This document shows, piece after piece, positions 53,965-62,859 of a DNA stretch of 64,000 bases. Position 1 is the stretch's first letter, and every line of letters starts with the position of its first letter. This DNA comes from Leucobacter aridicollis (GTDB taxonomy: Bacteria; Actinomycetota; Actinomycetes; Actinomycetales; Microbacteriaceae). The translations under genes were made by a program, and so were the position numbers. The stretch is from contig NZ_JACCBD010000001.1 of NCBI RefSeq assembly GCF_013409595.1, positions 1,922,001 to 1,986,000 of the forward strand, read 5' to 3'. The notes beneath the pieces are model-generated. The model did no database searches and was not told where the DNA came from. It saw only the letters and a list, made by a program, of their open reading frames with translations.

Positions 53965-56900
53965 CTACGGCCTGCGACCGCCGTCGCTTCCGGCAACGCC
54001 GTCACTATCGTCGAGGCCGAGTACCTCGGTGAGCGCTCGGGTGTCGTCGTCCGGGCCCGGGACCGCGGCGTCCTGGGCCGCGGCCCCGGGTGCCGCCCCG
54101 CCGGACGCCGCCGCGTCGGACGCGGCCGCGTCTCCGTTCGCCGCCACCGAGCCAGCCTGCGCCGCCTCACCGGCGGCGCCGGCGCGCGCCGCACGCTTGG
54201 CGGCGCGCTTCGCGAGCTTCCGCTCACGCCTGCGCTCGACCAGCGTGTACAGCACCGGCACGAGAATGAGGGTGAGCAGCGTCGACGAGACGAGCCCGCC
54301 GATGACGACGATCGCGAGCGGCCGCGAGATGAACACGCCGCCCCCGGTGAGGCCGAGCGCCATGGGCACGAGGGCGAAGATCGTCGCGGCGGCGGTCATC
54401 AGGATCGGGCGTAGCCGAAGTCGCGTGCCGTGTTCGACGGCCTCGTCGAGGGAGGCGCCGGCGTCGCGCAACCGGTTGATGAGGTCCATGAGCACGATCG
54501 CGTTCGTCACGACAATACCGATGAGCATGAGCAGTCCGATGAGCGCCGGCAGCCCCAGCGGCACCCCGGTGATCAGCAGGCCGAGGATCGCGCCGGTCGC
54601 GGCGAACGGGATCGAGATCAGGAGCACGAGCGGGCCACGGAAGCTGCGGAACGTCGCGACCATCACCAGCAGCACGAGCATGATCGCGGCGAGCATCGCC
54701 ACGCCGAGCTGCCCGAAGGCCTCGTCCTGCTCCGCGCTCACGCCGCCAAGCTCAAAGCTGACACCTGCCGGCAGGTCGGTCGTCGCGATCGCCTGCTCGA
54801 CGGCCCGGTTCGCCGCGTCGAGCTGCCCAGTCTTCGGCATCACGGAGAGCACGACCTGGCGTTCGCCGTCAGCGCGGGTGATCACGGGCGCCGTCAGTTC
54901 CTCCTCGACCGAGGCGACCTCGGAGAGCTTGAGCGGCGCACCGGTCACCTCGGTCGCGGCCTTGGCCTCAGCCTCGGCGGCCTGCTGGTCGACGAGCGCC
55001 TGGGCGGCGTCGGCCTGACTCTGCCTGAGCGCCTCGATCTGTTCGTCGATCCCGGCGATCCCGCTCTGGGCCCCCTCGATCGCGCCCTGCAGGCCCGCGA
55101 GCTGTTCGGCTCGTTCCTGGGCGGCCTGCTGCTTGCCGACTTCCTTCGGGTCGAGCGGTGGGTACGGCGTGACGGGCGCCGCGGTGAGCGCGGCGAGCTG
55201 CGCGTTAAGCTCGCCGAGCTGCTGCACGAGCTCCGCGCGCTGGTTGCCGGCCTCCCAGATCTGGTCGCTGAGCTCTGCGTTGGCTTGCAGGCGCTGATCT
55301 TCGGCCTCCGCGTCTGCCTTCTCCTGGAGCGCGTCGCTCGCGGCCTTCTGCGCGATCGCCGTCTGCTGCGGCGTGACCGGCAGCAGCAGGTCGCCGACTG
55401 TCGCCGCCGTGTAGTCGGTGCCGGGGGTGCGCAGCACGATGTCGCGCTCGGCCCCCGCGAGCATCAGGCTGCCGATGGTCTCCCCCGACATCGCATCCTG
55501 GATGGCCTTCGCGACGGCCGCGCGGTCGAACCCGAGGCGGGTCGCCTTCGCGTCGTCGAGCGTCACGCGCATCACGGGCTGCTCGCCCCTGATATCGCTC
55601 ACGACGCTCTGCACGCCCGCGGCCTCGGCGAGCTCCTTCTCGAGCATCTCGCTCGCTTCGCGGAGCGCGGTGTGGTCGGTGCCACGGATCTGCAACGCGA
55701 TCCCGCCTCCGCCGGCATCGCCGACGAACGCGTCCTGGGTCTGGAGCCGGAGCTCCCCGGCGTCCTCGAGCGAGTCGAGCGCGCCCTGCACCGCGTCGGT
55801 CACCTGGGCGACGTCCGCACCGTCGGCGAGCTGCAGGTCGTAAGAGATCGTCGGTTCCCCCTCGGCTCCGACGGGGATCGACGTCATGACGTCACGGACC
55901 CCGTCGACCTTTGCGAGCGCCCGCTCGACAGGCTCGGCCTCGGCGACGAGGTCGGTCGCCCCCTCTTTCGCGGTCTGCGTGAGCTGCAGGCTCTCCTGCC
56001 CCGACGATCCGAGGAAGTCGGTCTTCAGAAACGCCGTCATCCCGAGGGTGAGCACGAGGATGAGTCCCGAGCTCACGAGCGTGATCACCGGGTGCCTGCG
56101 GGTCGCGGAGAGCGCGGGCATGAACGCCTTCTGGAGACGGTCCGGCGCGGTGTGGATCTCGTCGAGTTCGGACGGCACGTGGTCGGGATCGGCGTGCTCG
56201 TCAGCCACGCCGTGGCCACGCTTCGGCGGCTTCTGCATGAACCAGTACGCGAGCACGGGCACGATGGTGAGCGCGACGACGAGCGACGCGACGAGGGCGA
56301 TCGACACGGTGATCGCGAACGGCCGGAACAGCTGACCGGCCATGCCGGAGACGAACGCGATCGGCAGGAATACTGCGACGGTCGTGAGCGTCGACGCGGT
56401 AATCGCGCCAGCGACCTGGCGCACCGAGGCGACGACGCCCTCGATCGTCAGCGGCCCGGTCCCCCGTCTGCGGCTGATGTTCTCAATCACGACGATCGAG
56501 TCGTCGACGACGCGGCCGATGGCGATCGTGAGCGCGCCGAGCGTGAGGATGTTCAGCGTGTTGTCGCTCCACTGCAACCCGATCAGGGTGATGAGGAGCG
56601 AGAGCGGGATCGAGACCGCCGCGATGATCGTCGACCGCCACGACGCGAGGAACGCGAGGATCACGAGCACGGCGAAACCGAGCCCGAGGCCACCCTCGAC
56701 GGCGAGGTCGTGGATCGACTGCTCGATGAACGGGGCCTGGTCGAAGATCGTCACGAACTCGGCCTTCAGCCCGGGCGCCTGCCGGTCGAGCTCGGCGGTG
56801 ACCGCGTGCGAGATCTGCACGACGTTGGCGCCGCGCGATGGCATGATTTGGAGCGTGAGCGCCGGCTTCCCGTTGACCCGCGAGATCGTCTCGGCTGGAA

Positions 56901-57690
56901 TCGTCTCGGTGCGGACGTCGGCGAAGTCGGAGACGCGCACGACGCCGTCCTCGGTCGCGATGGGCAGCGCCGCAATCTCCTCGACGGTGGCGAGTGGGGT
57001 GCCAACCGCGATCGGGATCGATCCGGCGTCGCCATCGACCTGGCCCGCGGGCAGCGTCGCGCCGTTCGCCTGCAGCGCCGCCTGCACGGCGGCGGGCTCG
57101 ACCTTCAGCTTGGTAACGTCGCCCGGGCGCAGGTCGATGACGATCCGCTGATCCTCTCGCCCCGACAGGGTCGCCTTCTGCACACCGGGGAGCGCCTGCA
57201 GCGCGGGAACGACGCGCTGCTCGAGCGCGTCACCGAACTCGGCCGCATCGCCGCTCGTGCCGGCGCTGAGCATCATCGCGGGCATGTCGTCGGCGCCGCC
57301 GGAGAAGACCTCGGCCTCGGCGCCGCCGGGGAAGCTCGGCTTCAGCGCATCGAGCGTCGCGCGAATGGTGCGGACGGTCTCGTCAGCGTCCTCGTCGAAC
57401 GGCCACTCCACCATGATCATCGCGTAGCCGCTCGAGGTGTCCGAGTTGACGCTCGTGATGCCGGGGACCGACTTCAACGCCTGCTCGACTGGCTCGGTCA
57501 CCGCCGTCACCAGCTCCTCGGGGGCGAGCCCGTCGGCCTGGACCGACACGTACGCCATCGGCACCTTCATCGACGGCATGAGCTCTTGCTTGAGCGCCCC
57601 CATCGAGATGATGCCGAGCACCGCAACCCCAAGGGTCACGAGGCCAACGATCAGGCGGTTCTTCAGGCTGAGTCGGGTGAGCGGGGTCAT
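53965..57690 (-). CDS. RND efflux permease with helical insertion
   Basis: 1241 aa, AcrB/SwrC-type (HAE family). Twelve helices in two halves; the first half ends near 490 with ALTIVPVLAYWFMQ. Helix 4 has the proton-relay pair in GRVVDDSIVVIENI (about 393-406); helix 10 has TNAIVLMDLINR. The second outside loop carries an extra segment at about 775-915 of Gln/Ala/Glu-rich heptad-like helix, a Pro-rich turn (VTPYPPLDPKE) and a second helix. It is placed just before the conserved PLKLSEVASV strand. C-terminal 90 residues are basic then Ala/Gly-rich. No adaptor or outer-membrane partner gene is nearby. Confidence 0.92.
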   Translation of the reverse strand: MTPLTRLSLKNRLIVGLVTLGVAVLGIISMGALKQELMPSMKVPMAYVSVQADGLAPEELVTAVTEPVEQALKSVPGITSVNSDTSSGYAMIMVEWPFDEDADETVRTIRATLDALKPSFPGGAEAEVFSGGADDMPAMMLSAGTSGDAAEFGDALEQRVVPALQALPGVQKATLSGREDQRIVIDLRPGDVTKLKVEPAAVQAALQANGATLPAGQVDGDAGSIPIAVGTPLATVEEIAALPIATEDGVVRVSDFADVRTETIPAETISRVNGKPALTLQIMPSRGANVVQISHAVTAELDRQAPGLKAEFVTIFDQAPFIEQSIHDLAVEGGLGLGFAVLVILAFLASWRSTIIAAVSIPLSLLITLIGLQWSDNTLNILTLGALTIAIGRVVDDSIVVIENISRRRGTGPLTIEGVVASVRQVAGAITASTLTTVAVFLPIAFVSGMAGQLFRPFAITVSIALVASLVVALTIVPVLAYWFMQKPPKRGHGVADEHADPDHVPSELDEIHTAPDRLQKAFMPALSATRRHPVITLVSSGLILVLTLGMTAFLKTDFLGSSGQESLQLTQTAKEGATDLVAEAEPVERALAKVDGVRDVMTSIPVGAEGEPTISYDLQLADGADVAQVTDAVQGALDSLEDAGELRLQTQDAFVGDAGGGGIALQIRGTDHTALREASEMLEKELAEAAGVQSVVSDIRGEQPVMRVTLDDAKATRLGFDRAAVAKAIQDAMSGETIGSLMLAGAERDIVLRTPGTDYTAATVGDLLLPVTPQQTAIAQKAASDALQEKADAEAEDQRLQANAELSDQIWEAGNQRAELVQQLGELNAQLAALTAAPVTPYPPLDPKEVGKQQAAQERAEQLAGLQGAIEGAQSGIAGIDEQIEALRQSQADAAQALVDQQAAEAEAKAATEVTGAPLKLSEVASVEEELTAPVITRADGERQVVLSVMPKTGQLDAANRAVEQAIATTDLPAGVSFELGGVSAEQDEAFGQLGVAMLAAIMLVLLVMVATFRSFRGPLVLLISIPFAATGAILGLLITGVPLGLPALIGLLMLIGIVVTNAIVLMDLINRLRDAGASLDEAVEHGTRLRLRPILMTAAATIFALVPMALGLTGGGVFISRPLAIVVIGGLVSSTLLTLILVPVLYTLVERRRERKLAKRAAKRAARAGAAGEAAQAGSVAANGDAAASDAAASGGAAPGAAAQDAAVPGPDDDTRALTEVLGLDDSDGVAGSDGGRRP

Positions 57691-57755
57691 AGCGCCTTTC
57701 AGGCAGGGTCGGACTCACGTACCGATCCAGTCTGTCCGCACCACAATTCGCACCG

Positions 57756-57775
57756 CGTCGTACCCAGGTACGACG
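57756..57775. promoter_or_regulatory. 20-bp inverted repeat upstream of the RND gene
   Basis: CGTCGTACCCAGGTACGACG: perfect 8-bp arms and a 4-bp centre, 66 bases upstream of the RND start. Symmetry and length fit a TetR-type operator, but no TetR gene is adjacent. The rest of 57691-57859 shows no gene. Confidence 0.5.
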
Positions 57776-57859
57776 TCCATCCACCCACGGGATGATCTTC
57801 GCCGCGTTCGCAGGGTGGACTGCAGGCGACCGCTATTGGCTGCCTATGGGACAGCGTGC

Positions 57860-58246
57860 CTATGCGACCGGGATGATGCTGCCGTCGGCGTCGCGCCGCC
57901 CGAACCCGAACGCGCGGTCCGCCGCGATGTGCACAAACCAGGCGAGGCCAGCCAGGCCGATCGCCCAGATCCCCCCGTCCATGCCGCCAGTGAGCATGAA
58001 CACGGCGAACCCTGCGACGAGGACACCGACCGCGATGAGCGCGTTGTGCATCGTGTTGTAGAAGGCCACCCGCTCGGGCTTCAGCTTGCCCTGACTCGCG
58101 AACGCGCCGACGAGGGCGATGTCGGGCAGGATCGCGAAGATCACGGCGACGAGCGTCGCCGGCCACCCAAACCACACGCACCACAGGACGGTGATGATCA
58201 GCCAGAGCAGGGCGCTCATGCCCCAAACCACACGCGAATAACCCAT
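57860..58246 (-). CDS. DUF4260 family membrane protein
   Basis: 128 aa with about four hydrophobic segments and conserved-looking PDIALVGAF, YNTMHNAL and HIAADRAFGFGRR, which match my recollection of DUF4260 proteins. Function unknown in the family. A TAGCAT box six bases before ATG 58246 suggests it can be transcribed alone, although osmC ends just upstream in the same direction. Confidence 0.75.
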   Translation of the reverse strand: MGYSRVVWGMSALLWLIITVLWCVWFGWPATLVAVIFAILPDIALVGAFASQGKLKPERVAFYNTMHNALIAVGVLVAGFAVFMLTGGMDGGIWAIGLAGLAWFVHIAADRAFGFGRRDADGSIIPVA

Positions 58247-58268
58247 GGGTCAATGCTATGGGGTCAGG

Positions 58269-58841
58269 CTATCCCTTCGTGACTGAGACGACGACAGGGG
58301 TCGGGTTCGCGAACAGGTCGTACACGGGGCAGTTGATGTCGACGGCGTCGCGGAGCTGCTCGTAGCGCTCCTGCGTCTCTGGTCCGGTGAGTTCGACGTT
58401 GAGGCGCACGCCGCTGAAGCCAGGCCGCACCGAGTCGTCCTTACCGAGCAGGCGGGCGGCGTCGAGGTCGCCCTCGGCGGTGACGTGAATGTCGTCGACC
58501 TGGATCCCGAGCGCCTGCGCGTACAGCCGGTAGACGACGACCTGGCAGCCGACGAGCGCGCCGAGCGCGTAGTCGACAGGGCTGGCCGCGACGTCGTCGC
58601 CCGCAAGCGCGGCCGGCTCGTCGATGACGAACTCGTGCTTGCCTGCGCGCACGCGCGTCGCCACTCCGCCCTCGGCGATGCCCTCCACCCGGTAGGTGAG
58701 CTTCGCGGAGTCGCGGTTCTGGTCGATGCGCTTCCCCCAGGCGGCGCCAGCGTCGCCGAGGCGTTCGGCGCGTTCTGCCGCTGAGATGGCGGGGATCGCG
58801 ATGGTGGTGGGGCGTTCGGGGGCGAGAGTCTGCGTAGTCAT
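58269..58841 (-). CDS. OsmC family protein (peroxide/redox)
   Basis: 190 aa from ATG 58841. The two family cysteines are in GALVGCQVVVYRLYA and VDINCPVYDLF; in characterised OsmC/Ohr proteins this pair reduces organic peroxides. The N-terminal 30-40 residues form an extra segment, and ASPVDYALGALVGC is typical of the OsmC rather than the Ohr branch. Divergent from an alpha/beta hydrolase. The TAGCGT box seven bases before the start predicts an essentially leaderless mRNA. Confidence 0.88.
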   Translation of the reverse strand: MTTQTLAPERPTTIAIPAISAAERAERLGDAGAAWGKRIDQNRDSAKLTYRVEGIAEGGVATRVRAGKHEFVIDEPAALAGDDVAASPVDYALGALVGCQVVVYRLYAQALGIQVDDIHVTAEGDLDAARLLGKDDSVRPGFSGVRLNVELTGPETQERYEQLRDAVDINCPVYDLFANPTPVVVSVTKG

Positions 58842-58848
58842 GGCGGTC

Positions 58849-58854
58849 ACGCTA
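58849..58854 (-). promoter_or_regulatory. -10 box before osmC-like gene
   Basis: TAGCGT on the minus strand, seven bases before ATG 58841. The 58855-58973 stretch between it and the divergent gene contains repeated CGACACA motifs and no gene. Confidence 0.45.
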
Positions 58855-58973
58855 CCGGCGCGTGTCGCGCAGCGCAGCAGCCGTCGACACAGTCCGACAC
58901 ATCGCGAAACACGCCGCAACAGTACGTCGCGCGGCGTCACACACGCCACCCCATGCCCAGGGCCTGCCGCTGT

Positions 58974-58979
58974 TATGCT
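58974..58979 (+). promoter_or_regulatory. -10 box before alpha/beta hydrolase
   Basis: TATGCT eight bases before ATG 58988; predicted leader one or two bases. Confidence 0.45.
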
Positions 58980-58987
58980 TCGGGAAT

Positions 58988-59752
58988 ATGAACACTATGA
59001 TTTCGGGATCCGGATCAGACGTGCTCTTCCTGCACGGCGGCGGCGTCTCGGGCTGGATGTGGCAGCCGGTCGTGGCGCAACTCGCGGGCACTGTCCGCTC
59101 GATCGTGCCCGATCTCCCCGGGCACGGCACGAGCAGTTCGGTCGAGTACACGTCGCACGACGACGCCGTCGACAGGCTCGTCGCGCTCATTCGGGATCGC
59201 GCCCAGGGCGGCGTAACCGTCGTTGGGTTCTCGCTCGGCGCCCAGCTCGCCCTCCGCTTGGCCGCGGACCACCCGAGCCTCATCCGCGCGGCGCTGATCA
59301 TCAGCGGGGAAACCGTGCCGGCGCCGGCGCAGGCTGCGACGCTCGCGCTCCTCCGGGCCTCCGCCCCGCTGGCGCGGCGAGAATGGTTCGCGCGGCTCCA
59401 AGCGAAGCAGCTCGGGGTGCCCGAGACACTGCTCGAGCGCTACATCGAGGACAGCCGCACGATGACCACGGACACGCTCGTGGCCAGCGTGCGGGAGAAT
59501 ATCGGGTTCACGCTCCCGGAGGGCTGGCGCCACTTCGCCGGACCCGCGACCGTCGTCGTCGGCGCGCGGGAGCGCGGCCTCATGCGGAAGTCAGCAGACC
59601 ACACGCACGAGGCGCTGCCACACAGCTCGCTCGTGGTCGTGCCGGATGCCGCGCACGACGCCCCGCTCACCAGGCCAGACCGCATCGCGGACGAGGTTCG
59701 CGGGCTGCTCGCCCAGGTGGAAGCCGGGCGGACCGGACCAGACGCGTCGTGA
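58988..59752 (+). CDS. Alpha/beta hydrolase
   Basis: 254 aa from ATG 58988; the frame is open upstream, but no start there has support. Oxyanion strand VLFLHGGGVSGWMW, DLPGHGTSS, nucleophile Ser in VVGFSLGAQLALRLA, and C-terminal VVPDAAHDAPL with the His. Cytoplasmic, no signal peptide. Substrate unknown. Overlaps the HAD gene by four bases (GTGA). Confidence 0.83.
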   Translation: MNTMISGSGSDVLFLHGGGVSGWMWQPVVAQLAGTVRSIVPDLPGHGTSSSVEYTSHDDAVDRLVALIRDRAQGGVTVVGFSLGAQLALRLAADHPSLIRAALIISGETVPAPAQAATLALLRASAPLARREWFARLQAKQLGVPETLLERYIEDSRTMTTDTLVASVRENIGFTLPEGWRHFAGPATVVVGARERGLMRKSADHTHEALPHSSLVVVPDAAHDAPLTRPDRIADEVRGLLAQVEAGRTGPDAS

Positions 59753-60462
59753 GCGCATCCCTCCCCGCGACGCACGTCTTCTTCGACTTCTTCGGAACCC
59801 TCGTCGACTACGACCCGTCGGTGCACCCCGCGGTGCGGAACGCACCGCACGAGTTCGCGATGCGGGCGGGCGCTGGCCTCGACGCGAGCGCCGCGAGCGA
59901 CCTCTGGGACCGCGCCTGGCGCGAGCTCGACGACGCCGCGCGCGCCTCCGGCAGGGAGTGCTCGATGCTGGAGATCGCTGGCCGCTACGCCGAGCTTGTG
60001 CGCGCCCCGGGCCAGGCCGCCGGCGAGCACGAGCTCGAGCGCCTCGTCGACGACTACCTCGCGGCCTGGGTCGCGAACGTTCGGCTCGCGGACGCCGCGG
60101 CCGAGTGCCTCGCCGATCTCGCCCGCGACCACACGCTCGCGGTGGTGAGCAACACGCACCATCCCACGCTCGTGCAGCGTCAACTCGACAGGTTCGGTAT
60201 CGGCGGGTACTTCGCTGACGTCGTGACGTCGATCGAAACCGGGTGGCGCAAGCCGCACCCGCGGATCTACGAGATCGCGCTTGAGCGGACCGGCGGCGCC
60301 GCCCGGCAGACACTCTTCGTCGGCGACACCTGGGACGCGGATGTTGCCGGCCCACGCGCCGTCGGAATGCGGGGGGCCTACGTCGGCGCACCCGGCCCGG
60401 GCCGCAGCCCGGTCGCGCTCGCAGAGCTCCCCGCGCTCGTGCGCGCCGCCGCACTCCCCTAG
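59749..60462 (+). CDS. HAD family hydrolase
   Basis: 237 aa from GTG 59749, coupled to the preceding hydrolase by a four-base overlap; the frame is open far upstream but only antisense there. Motif I FFDFFGTLVDYD, with Phe before the second acidic position as in some HADs (DFFGT), motif II VVSNT, motif III Lys in GWRKPHP, motif IV FVGDTWDADVAG. Most likely a small-molecule phosphatase or dehalogenase-like enzyme; the substrate cannot be read. Confidence 0.83.
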   Translation: MSASLPATHVFFDFFGTLVDYDPSVHPAVRNAPHEFAMRAGAGLDASAASDLWDRAWRELDDAARASGRECSMLEIAGRYAELVRAPGQAAGEHELERLVDDYLAAWVANVRLADAAAECLADLARDHTLAVVSNTHHPTLVQRQLDRFGIGGYFADVVTSIETGWRKPHPRIYEIALERTGGAARQTLFVGDTWDADVAGPRAVGMRGAYVGAPGPGRSPVALAELPALVRAAALP

Positions 60463-60465
60463 GCT
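60460..60465 (+). promoter_or_regulatory. -10 box before GNAT gene
   Basis: TAGGCT overlapping the HAD stop codon, six bases before ATG 60472. Confidence 0.4.
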
Positions 60466-60471
60466 GGGTCG

Positions 60472-60954
60472 ATGACGACGACGCGAGAGCCACACGGGAC
60501 GCAGCCGATTCGACTCAGGGAGTTTCGCGCATCCGACACCGAGCCCGCGGTCGCGCTGTGGGAGACGTGCGGGCTCACGCGCCCGTGGAACGACCCGCGG
60601 GCGGATATCGCCCGGAGCCTCGGGGCGCAGCCCGAACTCTTCCTCGTCGCGGAACGCGAACCGGCGGGCGACGCCCGCGACGGCGCCGCGCTCGTCGGGA
60701 CGGTGATGGCCGGGTTCGACGGCCACCGCGGCTGGATGTATTACCTCGCGACAGCTCCCGAGGTGCGCGGTGCAGGCGTCGGCCGAGCGCTCGTCTCGGA
60801 AGTGGAGCGTCGACTCGCCGCGATCGGCTGCCCGAAGGCGCAGCTCATGGTGCGCTCCGAGAACTCCGCGGCGGTCGGGTTCTACACCGCGCTGGGCTAC
60901 GAAACGAACGACGTGCTCGTCCTCGGCAAGCGCCTCATCGACGACGCGAAATAG
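60472..60954 (+). CDS. GNAT family acetyltransferase (YpeA-like)
   Basis: 160 aa single GNAT domain. The acetyl-CoA pyrophosphate loop is EVRGAGVGRALVSEVERRL; VRSENSAAVGFYTALGYETNDVLVLGKRLI closes the fold. Start region LREFRASDTEPAVALWETCGLTRPWNDP is typical of YpeA-type proteins. Substrate unknown. A TAGGCT box at leaderless distance would let it be expressed apart from the two hydrolase genes. Confidence 0.88.
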   Translation: MTTTREPHGTQPIRLREFRASDTEPAVALWETCGLTRPWNDPRADIARSLGAQPELFLVAEREPAGDARDGAALVGTVMAGFDGHRGWMYYLATAPEVRGAGVGRALVSEVERRLAAIGCPKAQLMVRSENSAAVGFYTALGYETNDVLVLGKRLIDDAK

Positions 60955-61024
60955 CCGCCCGAGCGGCCCCTGCTGCCCGCCTCTCCTGGGCACCCACCCT
61001 GTATCGTCGACCCTCGATCATTTA

Positions 61025-61063
61025 CGCAAGAACTGTTGCGCAATACTCGTTGTGGGATATGCT
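61025..61063 (+). promoter_or_regulatory. Promoter and operator-like repeat of the ArsR-MFS pair
   Basis: -35 TTGCGC (61036-61041), 16-bp spacer, -10 TATGCT (61058-61063), start codon six bases on. CGCAA-N6-TTGCG (61025-61040) overlaps the -35, as expected for autoregulation by the ArsR-type protein. The -35 is again part of TTGCGCAA. Confidence 0.55.
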
Positions 61064-61069
61064 CGCTGC

Positions 61070-61639
61070 ATGGCCACCGAACCGAACCTCCACCGGGCGT
61101 CGCACATGCGCGCCCTCGCGCACCCGACCAGACTGCAGCTCCTCGCGCTCCTCCGCGAGCACGGCCCGCAGACCGCGGCACACCTCGCGGAATTCGTCGA
61201 CGAGGCTCCCGGCTCGTTGAGCTACCACCTGCGCACGCTCGCCGCGGCCGGGTTCATCGAGGAGGCGGAGGGGCAGGGCACCGACCGCCGCCAGCGCTGG
61301 TGGCGCGCTACCCACGAGACGACGGTGTGGGACACCGCCGAGTTCGCGCGCGAGCCCGAACGGCTCGCCGCACAGCGGGACATGTTCAGGTCCCTCGGCC
61401 AGGCCTACGCGTCGCGGCTCACGGACTACATCGACTCCGCCGCGGACCTCGCGCCCGAGTGGGTCGAGGCCGGGTTCACGACGGACCGCGCGCTTCGGCT
61501 CACCCCAGCCCAGCTCGCCGCACTCGGCGGCGAGATCGAGGCGCTCCAGGAACGCTGGCTCGCCGAGAGCGCGCGCAACGCTGGCAACGAGAGCGCCGCC
61601 ACGGTCTTCTTCCTCGCGCAGGGCTACAAACAGCCATGA
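61070..61639 (+). CDS. ArsR-type winged-helix transcriptional regulator
   Basis: 189 aa from ATG 61070. Winged helix in residues 5-80 (MRALAHPTRLQLLALLREHGPQTAAHLAEFVDEAPGSLSYHLRTLAAAGFIEE), then a helical C-terminal half of about 105 residues. No metal-binding Cys, so the signal is not the classical arsenite or cadmium type. The stop overlaps the start of the MFS exporter by four bases, the usual design of a local repressor of an efflux gene. Confidence 0.88.
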   Translation: MATEPNLHRASHMRALAHPTRLQLLALLREHGPQTAAHLAEFVDEAPGSLSYHLRTLAAAGFIEEAEGQGTDRRQRWWRATHETTVWDTAEFAREPERLAAQRDMFRSLGQAYASRLTDYIDSAADLAPEWVEAGFTTDRALRLTPAQLAALGGEIEALQERWLAESARNAGNESAATVFFLAQGYKQP

Positions 61640-62859
61640 GCGGGTGGCGGCACGGCGCCCTGCCGCTCCAGGCGCTGCTCGCCAGCCATGCGCTGTCCCG
61701 GACGGGCAACGTGGTCACCGTCTTTGCAGTCCCCTTCGCGATCCTCGGCGCCGGCGGGAGCGCCCTCGAGGTCGGCCTCGCGGCCGCCGCCACCACGGCG
61801 CCGGTCGTCATCGGCGGGACGTTTGGCGGAGCGATTATCGACAGGATCGGCCACGTGCGATCTGCCGCGCTCGCCGACGTGATCAGCGGCGCCACGCTCG
61901 CCCTCATCCCGCTCCTCGCCGGGGCGGGCGCGCTGCCGTTTCCCGCCCTCATCGCGCTCGTCTTCCTCGGCGGGCTCTTCGACTCCCCCGGCGAGACCGC
62001 GAGGCGGGTCCTCCTGCCGCCCCTGTCGGAGCGGGCGGGCCTGCCCATCGAGCGCTCCATCGGCTTCCTCGACGGCACGAGCCGCCTGTCCTCGCTGCTC
62101 GGGGCACCGCTCGCTGGGATCCTGGTCGCCGCGGTCGGTCCGTACCCGGCGCTGTATGTGACGGCGGCGGCGTTTGCGGCCTCGGCGATCCTGACGGCGA
62201 CCCTCGTCCGCCTCCCCGCGACCGCCGTCCCAGCCTCGAGCGCGCAGAGCTACTGGCGGGACCTGCGAGACGGCTTCCGCTTCGTCACCCGCGACCCGCT
62301 CCTCGTGCGCATCGTCGGCCTCGTGCTCCTCACCAACGCGCTCGACGCCGCGCGCTCCGGCACACTCATGCCGCTGTACGCCGCCGAGGAACTGGGCGGG
62401 GCAGCGCCGCTCGGGATCATCGTCGGAGCCTTCGGCGCGGCCGCGCTCGCGGGCACCGTCGGCTTCGGTTTCGTCGCGCACCGGCTCCCCCGCCGCGTGC
62501 CGTTCGCCCTGTGCTTCACCGTCGCCGGCGCGTTCGCGCTCGCCCCGGCCCTGGGCTTCCAGGTTCCCGGGATGGTCGCGACCGCCGTCGTCTGCGGGCT
62601 CGCTGCCGGCGCGATCAACCCGATCCTCGGCGCCGCCCAGTTCGAGCGGATCCCGACGGAGCTTCGCGGCCGGGTGCTCGGGCTCGTCACCGCCGGCGCG
62701 TGGGCGGGCATGCCGTTGGGGAGCCTGCTTGGCGGCGTTGGGGCCGAACTCATCGGCGTGCGGGCGAGCTTCGCCGTGATCGGTGTCGTCTATGTGGGCG
62801 CCACGCTGACGCCGCTCTTCGACCGCGGCTGGCGCCGCATGGAACGCGGGACGGCCTAG
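61636..62859 (+). CDS. MFS transporter (putative drug exporter)
   Basis: 407 aa, about 12 helices. Family motif GGAIIDRIGHVRSAALAD between helices 2 and 3; IPTELRGRVLGLVTAG in the C-terminal half, as in the other MFS protein of this window. Translationally coupled to the ArsR-type regulator (ATGA). Substrate unknown. Its stop overlaps the stop of the convergent GyrI-like gene. Confidence 0.85.
   Translation: MSGWRHGALPLQALLASHALSRTGNVVTVFAVPFAILGAGGSALEVGLAAAATTAPVVIGGTFGGAIIDRIGHVRSAALADVISGATLALIPLLAGAGALPFPALIALVFLGGLFDSPGETARRVLLPPLSERAGLPIERSIGFLDGTSRLSSLLGAPLAGILVAAVGPYPALYVTAAAFAASAILTATLVRLPATAVPASSAQSYWRDLRDGFRFVTRDPLLVRIVGLVLLTNALDAARSGTLMPLYAAEELGGAAPLGIIVGAFGAAALAGTVGFGFVAHRLPRRVPFALCFTVAGAFALAPALGFQVPGMVATAVVCGLAAGAINPILGAAQFERIPTELRGRVLGLVTAGAWAGMPLGSLLGGVGAELIGVRASFAVIGVVYVGATLTPLFDRGWRRMERGTA

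Noticed and set aside
54430..57795. Plus-strand open frame of more than 1100 codons opposite the RND gene
   Set aside because: Antisense of a clear RND permease; His/Arg/Asp-rich composition is the usual complement pattern.
58696..59748. Upstream extension of the HAD hydrolase frame
   Set aside because: The frame is open for 350 codons, but this part is antisense to osmC and out of frame with the alpha/beta hydrolase. GTG 59749 with a four-base overlap is the supported start.
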